Source: an uncultured Acidimicrobiales bacterium
Lineage (GTDB): Bacteria; Actinomycetota; Acidimicrobiia; Acidimicrobiales; AC-14
Direction of reading: 5' to 3'
Length of the DNA: 34,072 nucleotides
Assembly: GCA_902805665.1 (NCBI GenBank)
Contig: CADCTB010000014.1
Span: forward strand, 1-34,072
The position numbers and the translations under genes were made by a program. The notes below the pieces were generated by a model. It worked only from the letters and a program-made list of their open reading frames with translations. It was not told the DNA's origin and did not search any database. Below, piece after piece: positions 28,742-34,072 of this stretch; position 1 is the first letter of the stretch; each line of letters starts with the position of its first letter.

Positions 28742-30219
28742 CAGCTTTTCGGGCCTGGCATCCCCGTCCAGCTGGCGGCGGTGAAGAACCGCGACCGCTC
28801 GATCACCTCGCCGGCCAGGACGGCGACCAGGGCCAGGCCCGCGCCCGGCCCGCCCGTGGAGTCGAGGGCCAGCGCCACGGCCGAAACGCCGAGGATGAAG
28901 CGGGCAAAACCGTGGGCCGGCACCGGCCCCGTGCCCCGCGGCGGGGGACGCTCGGGCATGAACCGCCACACGACGCACCCTTCCCACACCAGCTTGACGG
29001 CCAATGAGGCGGCCAGGACCAGGGCCGCGGCGCGGCCGCCGCCTGTGGCCGCCGCCACCGCTGCGCCTCCCACGAGCGCGCCCAGAGCGAACCTGGGAAG
29101 GGTGACGGTCGCCCGCCATGACGGACGCCGGGTCACCACATAGAGCATCCCTGAACAGGTGACTCCGGCCAGACCGGCCAGGGCGGCGACCCCCTGGACG
29201 AACGCCGAGTCGGTCACCACCGCGAGGGCGGCGAGGCCCCCGAACAGTCCCAGGGCGCCGACCTCTCTGCTGAGCCAGGAGTGCCGCCAGCCGGCCATGG
29301 CCCGCCAGGCCCGCTCGGGCCGGCCCAGGTGCAGGATGCTGATGGTCAGCCCGATCAAGGCCAGCGCCAGGGCGGTGACCGCCGTGGCCCGCTGGTGGCC
29401 GACGGCCAGGTCGACGGCCAGCGCGCCGGCCGAGGCCTGGGTCAGCACCAGCATGGCCACCAGAGGGTTGTGGGAGTGGGAGTGGCCGCCCAGCGTGTCA
29501 CCGGCGGCCCGCAGTCCGTCGGGCAGGCCCCAGTCGCTGTGGTAGCTGGTGGTCGGCAGGGTGATGGCCGACGGCGGGGCGGTGGGCACGAGCGTCTCGC
29601 CCCTGACCGCCTCGCTCAAGGCGGCGGTGTCCACCAGGGTGATCCGGATGGCGCCGTTGGGGCAGGCCGACACGCAGGCCGGCGCCTCGCCGACGGCCAG
29701 GCGGTCGTGGCACATGTCGCACTTGCGGACGACCCCGCGGGCGCTGTTGAACCGAGGCACCTCGTAGGGGCAGGTCCACGTGCAGTACCCGCAGCCCAGG
29801 CACCGCCCCTCGATGTGGGCGACGATCCCGTTGAAGACGTCCTTCTCGTAGGCATTGGTCGGGCAGCCGTTCAGACACGCGGGGTCGACGCAGTGGTGGC
29901 AGGCGGTGGTGACCGTCTGCTGGAAGGGTTGGGCCGGCGTACCGCCGGTCAGCAGCCCCACCGTGCGGTACGACTCGCCCTCGTCCAGGCCGTTCAGGTT
30001 GTGACAGGCGGTGACGCACGCCTTGCAGCCGGTGCAGGTGTCGAGGTCGACGTCGAACGCGTACTGCTCGCCGGGCGACGGCTGGGTCAGGGGGATCCGG
30101 TCCTGCCACTTCCCGGTGCCTGCGACGGCGCAGGCGTCGTGGACGACAGAGAACCGCTCGACGGGGGTGAGGTCGGCCTGCTCGGCCAGGTACCGCTCGA
30201 GCGGTGTGGCACTACTCAA
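28741..30219 (-). CDS. Fused four-[4Fe-4S] ferredoxin subunit and DmsC-like membrane anchor
   Basis: A 492-residue protein. Residues 55-195 are a DmsB-type electron-transfer domain with all 16 cysteines: [11 protein letters not shown] (62-72), [13 protein letters not shown] (107-119), [11 protein letters not shown] (140-150) and CDMC with ACVSAC (167-186), enough for four [4Fe-4S] clusters. After a linker with GGHSHSHNP (244-252) comes a DmsC/NrfD-like anchor of about 8 membrane helices (about 253-475). In DMSO reductase these are two separate subunits that pass electrons from menaquinol. Here they are one chain between nirD and the nitrate reductase gene, so it is the likely electron donor of NasC at the membrane. 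The TTG start overlaps the nirD stop (TTGA); a stronger ribosome binding site is not seen, so the start is less certain. Confidence 0.85.
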   Translation of the reverse strand: MSSATPLERYLAEQADLTPVERFSVVHDACAVAGTGKWQDRIPLTQPSPGEQYAFDVDLDTCTGCKACVTACHNLNGLDEGESYRTVGLLTGGTPAQPFQQTVTTACHHCVDPACLNGCPTNAYEKDVFNGIVAHIEGRCLGCGYCTWTCPYEVPRFNSARGVVRKCDMCHDRLAVGEAPACVSACPNGAIRITLVDTAALSEAVRGETLVPTAPPSAITLPTTSYHSDWGLPDGLRAAGDTLGGHSHSHNPLVAMLVLTQASAGALAVDLAVGHQRATAVTALALALIGLTISILHLGRPERAWRAMAGWRHSWLSREVGALGLFGGLAALAVVTDSAFVQGVAALAGLAGVTCSGMLYVVTRRPSWRATVTLPRFALGALVGGAAVAAATGGGRAAALVLAASLAVKLVWEGCVVWRFMPERPPPRGTGPVPAHGFARFILGVSAVALALDSTGGPGAGLALVAVLAGEVIERSRFFTAASWTGMPGPKS

Positions 30220-30557
30220 GGAGAGGCGACCTGCACGATGCCGCCCTCCACCCGCACCTCGAACGTGCGGACCGACACGGTGGCGTCGTCGAGGCACACG
30301 CCGGTGTCGAGGTCGAAGCTCTGTTTGTAGATCGGTGAGGCCACTTTGAGCCGCTCGGCCTTGGAGCCCACGATGCCCCGGGACAGGACGAAGGCCCGGC
30401 TGAAGGGGTCGAAGTTGGAGATGGCGTAGATCTCCTCGCCGACGATCCGGAAGACGGCGACCTGCAGCCCACCGACCAGCGCGCACACGCCCCGTCCGGG
30501 GATGAGCTTCTCCAGGGGGCAGACGTCGACCCAAACCTTGGACATGATCACGGTCAT
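30216..30557 (-). CDS. nirD: Nitrite reductase small subunit NirD
   Basis: A 113-residue Rieske-fold subunit of NADH nitrite reductase. It shows the family blocks VCPLEKLIPGRGVCAL, FRIVGEEIYAISNFDPFSRA, VLSRGIVGS, VASPIYKQSFDL and GVCLDD. The Cys/His ligands of true Rieske proteins are absent, which is normal for NirD. The ATG overlaps the nirB stop (ATGA). Confidence 0.96.
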   Translation of the reverse strand: MTVIMSKVWVDVCPLEKLIPGRGVCALVGGLQVAVFRIVGEEIYAISNFDPFSRAFVLSRGIVGSKAERLKVASPIYKQSFDLDTGVCLDDATVSVRTFEVRVEGGIVQVASP

Positions 30558-33127
30558 GGCTTGGCTCCGATCGTGAGCAGCGCAGGATCTGCCTTCTCGT
30601 GGTCGAACGCCGGCCGGATCTGGCCCCGCTCCGTCACGAAGACCACGTTCGGGTCCTGCTCGTCGGAGTTGACGAAGGTGCGGAAGCGCTCCATCCGCTC
30701 GGGGTCGTCGACCACGGCCTTCCACTCGCACTCATAGGTGTCGACGTGGCGGGCCATGTCGGCCTCGAGCTCGGCGCAGATGCCCAGGACGTCGTCGATC
30801 ACGACCCGGCGGAGGTACTCGATGCCGCCCTCGAGCTTGTCGAGCCAGACCGCCGTGCGTTCGAGCCGGTCGGCGGTCCGCACGTAGAACATGAGGAACC
30901 GGTCGATGTACCTGAGGACGGTGTCCCGGTCGAGGTTGGCCGCCAGCAGCTCGGCGTGCTTGGGGCGGACCCCGCCGTTGCCACCGACGTAGACGTTCCA
31001 GCCCTTCTCGGTGGCGATGACGCCGAAGTCCTTGCCCTGGGCCTCGGCGCACTCCCTGGTGCAGCCGGAGACGGCGCCCTTGATCTTGTGAGGGGCCCGC
31101 AGGCCCCGGTACCGCAGCTCGAGATCGATGGCGAGGGTGGTCGAGTCCTGGACGCCGAACCGGCACCACGTCTGGCCCACGCACGACTTCACCGTGCGCA
31201 GGGCCTTGCCGTAGGCGTGACCCGACTCCATTCCGGCATCGATCAGCCGGCGCCAGATGTGCGGGAGCTGGTCGACCCGGGCGCCGAACAGGTCGATGCG
31301 CTGGCCGCCGGTGATCTTGGTGTAGAGGTTGAACTCCTTGGCCACCTCGCCGAGGGCGATGAGCTGGTCGGGCGTGATCTCTCCGCCCGGCACCCGGGGC
31401 ACCACCGAATAGGTGCCGTCGCGCTGGAGATTGGCCAGGAAGTGGTCGTTGGTGTCCTGCAGGGCGGCCCGCTCGCCGTCGAGGATGTGGCCGTTGGCCA
31501 GTGACGCCAGCATCGACGCCACCGCCGGCTTGCAGATCTCGCAGCCCTCGCCCGTGCCGTGGGCGGCCAGAACCTCGGAGAACGACGTGATCCGGTGGAC
31601 CCGGACGATGTCGAAGAGCTCCTGGCGGGAGTACGCGAAGTGCTCGCACAGGGTGTTGGCGACGACCACCCCGGCCTTGCCCTGCTCGTCCTTGAGGATG
31701 TCGGTGACCAGCGGGACGCACCCGCCGCACCCCGTGCCCGCCTTGGTGATGCCCTTGATGGTGCCGACGCTGTCGCAGCCGGCGGCGACCGCCGCGCAGA
31801 TCGTGCCCTTGTCCACGTTGTTGCACGAGCAGACCATCGCCGTCCCGGGCAGGGCGCCGACGCCGACGGCCGGCACCGCGGCGCCCGAGCCGGCCGGGAA
31901 GATGAGCTCCTCGGGGTGTTTGGGGCTCGGCATGTCGCCCCGGCACATCTGCAGGAGGGTCTGGTACACGGCGGCGTCGCCCACCAGGATGCCGCCGGCC
32001 ACCTTGCGGTCGCCTCTGCGGTCGGGCGGGCCGAGGACCAGCCGCTTGTAGACGTTGGCCACGGGGTCGCGGTAGGTGATGGCCTCGTTGCCCGGCTCGG
32101 TGGCGAACGCGTCGCCGAAGCTGGCGACGTCGATGCCCATCAGCTTGAGCTTGGTGGACATGTCGGCGCCGGTGAACGCCGCCTCGCCCCCCAGGATGCG
32201 GTCGGCGGCGACCCGGGCCATCTGGTAGCCCGGTGACACCAGGCCGAAGATGCGCCCGCCGTAGAGGGCGCACTCCCCGATGGCGAAGATCTTCGGGTCG
32301 GACGTGCGGCAGGCGTCGTCGACCACCACGCCACCCCGCTCGCCGACGGCCAGGCCGGCGTCGCGGGCCAGCTGGTCACGGGGGCGGATGCCGGCGGAGA
32401 AGACGACCAGGTCGACGGGGAGATCGTCGCCCTCCTTGAACCGCATGGCCCCGACTCCGCCACTCTTCGCGGTGACGATCTCGGTGGTGGCCATGCCGGT
32501 GTGCACGTGGACCCCGAGGTCCTCGATGCGCCGCCGCAGCACCGATCCTCCGCCCTCGTCGACCTGGACGGGCATCAGCCGCTCGGCGAACTCGACCACG
32601 TGGGTGTCGAGACCGAGACTGCGGAGGGCGTTGGCGGCTTCCAGCCCCAGCAGGCCGCCACCCACGACCGCGCCGACCCGGCAGCCGGCGGCGTACTCGC
32701 GGATGGCCTCGAGGTCGTCGAGGGTGCGGTAGACGAAGCACCCGGGCGTGTCCTTGCCGGGCACGGGCGGAACGAACGGGAACGACCCGGTCGCCAGGAC
32801 CACTGCCTCATACGGGATGCGCAGGCCCTTGTCCGATACGACCTCGCCGGACTGGCGGTCGATCGAGGCGACGGCGTCGCCCATGTGGATGGTCAGACCC
32901 AGCTGGTCGAAGAAGCCGGGGCTGACCAGTGACAGCTCATCGGCGCTCGTCCCGTTGAAGAACGAGCTCAGGCCCACCCGGTCGTAGGCGGGCCGGCCCT
33001 CCTCGCAGAAGGTGACGATGTCCCATTCGGCGGTGGCCCCGCGCTCGACCAGGATCTCGAGCAGTTTGTGGCCGACCATGCCGTTTCCGGCGACCACGAG
33101 TGTCCGCCTGTGCTCGTGCAGCTCCAT
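30554..33127 (-). CDS. nirB: NAD(P)H nitrite reductase large subunit NirB
   Basis: Six-electron reduction of nitrite to ammonium in the cytoplasm. The 857-residue protein has an FAD/NAD-binding oxidoreductase part (VVAGNGMVGHK 11-21, VLATGSFPF 110-118, AVVGGGLLGLEAA 153-165), a BFD-like [2Fe-2S] domain (CSC at 433-435 with CGGC at 467-470), a further Cys-containing segment (Cys494, Cys529, Cys532), a ferredoxin-like half domain and the siroheme/[4Fe-4S] domain with CVGQTWC (649-655) and CTREC (689-693). Length is normal. It is the first gene of the nitrogen block. A promoter-like TTCACG-17-TAACAC and GTTCAC repeats lie upstream. Confidence 0.97.
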   Translation of the reverse strand: MELHEHRRTLVVAGNGMVGHKLLEILVERGATAEWDIVTFCEEGRPAYDRVGLSSFFNGTSADELSLVSPGFFDQLGLTIHMGDAVASIDRQSGEVVSDKGLRIPYEAVVLATGSFPFVPPVPGKDTPGCFVYRTLDDLEAIREYAAGCRVGAVVGGGLLGLEAANALRSLGLDTHVVEFAERLMPVQVDEGGGSVLRRRIEDLGVHVHTGMATTEIVTAKSGGVGAMRFKEGDDLPVDLVVFSAGIRPRDQLARDAGLAVGERGGVVVDDACRTSDPKIFAIGECALYGGRIFGLVSPGYQMARVAADRILGGEAAFTGADMSTKLKLMGIDVASFGDAFATEPGNEAITYRDPVANVYKRLVLGPPDRRGDRKVAGGILVGDAAVYQTLLQMCRGDMPSPKHPEELIFPAGSGAAVPAVGVGALPGTAMVCSCNNVDKGTICAAVAAGCDSVGTIKGITKAGTGCGGCVPLVTDILKDEQGKAGVVVANTLCEHFAYSRQELFDIVRVHRITSFSEVLAAHGTGEGCEICKPAVASMLASLANGHILDGERAALQDTNDHFLANLQRDGTYSVVPRVPGGEITPDQLIALGEVAKEFNLYTKITGGQRIDLFGARVDQLPHIWRRLIDAGMESGHAYGKALRTVKSCVGQTWCRFGVQDSTTLAIDLELRYRGLRAPHKIKGAVSGCTRECAEAQGKDFGVIATEKGWNVYVGGNGGVRPKHAELLAANLDRDTVLRYIDRFLMFYVRTADRLERTAVWLDKLEGGIEYLRRVVIDDVLGICAELEADMARHVDTYECEWKAVVDDPERMERFRTFVNSDEQDPNVVFVTERGQIRPAFDHEKADPALLTIGAKP

Positions 33128-33150
33128 GTGGGTTCCAGTGAAGCAATCAC

Positions 33151-33190
33151 GTGTTAGCCGGCGGTTGCCGCTCCGTGAACTGGTGTGAAC
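33151..33190 (-). promoter_or_regulatory. nirB promoter region with GTTCAC direct repeat
   Basis: On the minus strand TTCACG (33179-33174) and TAACAC (33156-33151) are 17 bp apart, a plausible -35/-10. Two GTTCAC hexamers (33190-33185 and 33180-33175) are spaced 10 bp, one helical turn, and overlap the -35. They could be an operator for a nitrogen regulator; they do not match the GlnR consensus well by eye. Confidence 0.35.
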
Positions 33191-33292
33191 AGCGACTGGC
33201 GGGTACCGCAGGAAAGGGGCAAGACTCCGTTCAGCCCGGGCGACGGGTCATCTTCGACCGAGATCGGCTCGGAGCGCCTCGACGTAGTGACG

Positions 33293-33304
33293 GACAGTAC
33301 TGTC
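33293..33304. promoter_or_regulatory. 12-bp perfect palindrome before the serine hydrolase gene
   Basis: GACAGTACTGTC is a perfect inverted repeat containing a TACTGT -10-like hexamer (33298-33303) 23 nt before the ATG at 33327. An operator overlapping the promoter is possible; nothing else supports it. Confidence 0.3.
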
Positions 33305-33326
33305 GACATCACTGGTGGCGACGTAG

Positions 33327-34072
33327 ATGAAGTCCAGCGACAAGAACGTCGACTCGATGGCCGGCCCGGCACCGCGCCCGCATCGCCGTGACCCCCGGCG
33401 CTCGCCCGGGCTCTTCTTCCTGCACGTCCTCCTGATCGTCCTGCTCCTGGCCGTGGGGTGCGCCACGGTGGCGGTGCGCACGCTCGGAGAGGAGGCGGCC
33501 GGACCAGCCGACCCGCGTGCCGTGCTGCTCACCGGGGGCATCCGAGGCGCGTCCGCGTCGACAGCCGAGGGCCCGGGAAGCCTCGGGCCGCTGTCGGGCC
33601 CGCCATCGGTGCCGGTGTCGCTCGACTCGGCCTTGCGGGCGAGCGGCTACGACATCCCCGACGACGCGAGCGCCTACGCCGTCCGGGTCGTGGAAAGCCC
33701 CGAGAGCCGGATCTACGAGCAGTACCAGGCCGGAGGCGGGGCGCTCGCCGACGACTTCTGGCCCGCCTCCTCGATCAAGGTCCTGGCCGCCCTGGGCGCT
33801 CTCGACTTCGTCCGGTCGCTCGGGTACTCGGGCGCGGCCATGGTGACCTTCGACGACGGGGGGCCGTCCCGGACGCTGCGCTCGATCTACGAGCCGGCCA
33901 TCCGTGACAGCTCGAACTACCACTACGACCTGCTGGTCCAGATCGCAGGCCTCGACCGGCTCAACGGCGAGTTCCTCACCGCCCGGAACGGCTTCGCGGT
34001 GACGGCCATCTCCCGCTCCTACTCAGGCCTCGAGTTCCAGGAGTCGCCGGCGATGATCATCGAGGAGGGCGA
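33327..34072 (+). CDS. Membrane-anchored SxxK serine hydrolase (beta-lactamase/PBP-like), truncated by the window end
   Basis: The frame stays open from an ATG at 33327 (directly after an in-frame TAG) to the last base; 248 codons are visible. A cytoplasmic Arg/Pro-rich start is followed by a membrane helix (about 29-50), a Gly/Ser/Pro-rich stalk, and from about 95 a domain with WPASSIKVLAAL, where Ser148-x-x-Lys151 is the SxxK acylation motif, and DSSNYHYD, where Ser195-x-Asn197 is the SxN motif. These place it in the class A beta-lactamase / PBP-like serine hydrolases; the KTG motif would lie beyond the window. The second ATG at 33357 is an alternative start. A role in wall metabolism or beta-lactam hydrolysis cannot be chosen from this part. 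Confidence 0.8.
   Translation, partial: MKSSDKNVDSMAGPAPRPHRRDPRRSPGLFFLHVLLIVLLLAVGCATVAVRTLGEEAAGPADPRAVLLTGGIRGASASTAEGPGSLGPLSGPPSVPVSLDSALRASGYDIPDDASAYAVRVVESPESRIYEQYQAGGGALADDFWPASSIKVLAALGALDFVRSLGYSGAAMVTFDDGGPSRTLRSIYEPAIRDSSNYHYDLLVQIAGLDRLNGEFLTARNGFAVTAISRSYSGLEFQESPAMIIEEG

Noticed and set aside
30216-30557. Degenerate NirD lacking Rieske iron ligands
   Set aside because: Loss of the Cys/His ligands is the normal state of the NirD subunit family, so it is not a defect.
33154-33923. Minus-strand frames opposite the serine hydrolase
   Set aside because: They lie opposite a plus-strand frame with clear SxxK and SxN motifs and have no recognisable content.

Overview
The window is high-GC DNA (about 70% by eye) from an actinobacterium. 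The Thr/Pro-rich secreted proteins, the corynebacterial-type gluABCD order, the frequent GTG and TTG starts and the apparently leaderless promoters (TANNNT 5-7 nt before the start codon) all fit. I infer Actinomycetota, possibly Acidimicrobiia; no taxonomic marker here proves the class. No phage, IS element or CRISPR array was seen.

Layout. 1-454: tail of a gene entering from the left, then 385 bp without a convincing gene. 455-4874 (-): nhaA - GH15 glucosidase - zwf, joined by 4-nt stop/start overlaps and preceded by a highly structured leader. 5081-5860 (+): small potassium-channel-like protein with an RCK_C domain. 5908-5985 (-): tRNA-Pro(GGG). 6055-6777 (+): L,D-transpeptidase. 6784-8075 (-): zinc-ribbon protein and SpoIIE/PP2C phosphatase. 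8141-10874 (-): der and a DUF512 radical-SAM protein. 11007-12047 (+): ispH. 12044-20430 (-): a long housekeeping run in the order scpA, scpB, rluB, aroH, tyrA, aroA, cmk, plsC, ECF sigma factor and membrane protein, followed by a paralogue of that membrane protein. 20555-22202 (+): trpS and a lipoprotein. 22195-33127 (-): a nitrogen block made of nirB, nirD, a fused four-cluster ferredoxin/DmsC-like membrane anchor and an assimilatory nitrate reductase, then two small unknowns and a gluABCD-type glutamate uptake system. 33327-end (+): a membrane-anchored SxxK serine hydrolase cut by the window edge.

How it works together. The nitrogen block reduces nitrate to nitrite to ammonium and imports glutamate or a related amino acid. 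The nitrate reductase probably draws electrons from the membrane through the fused FeS/anchor protein rather than from a ferredoxin or flavoprotein partner. The central block ties chromosome condensation (ScpAB), ribosome modification, Phe/Tyr synthesis, CMP kinase and lipid synthesis into one tightly coupled transcript.

Most unusual signals. (1) Small ORFs fill the gaps between operon genes and overlap both neighbours by 4 nt (NTGA): one at DUF512/der, one at scpB/rluB, and two identical tandem ones between the two Glu permeases. Three of these four begin with the same palindromic sequence encoding (M/V)TGPGGRS. (2) A 64-66 bp double-hairpin repeat occurs once between genes and once in frame inside the nitrate reductase gene. 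(3) The nhaA leader can form a long stem plus a hairpin next to the ribosome binding site, as in a cation-sensing riboswitch. (4) The Shine-Dalgarno of the first Glu permease lies in the loop of a perfect 9-bp hairpin.
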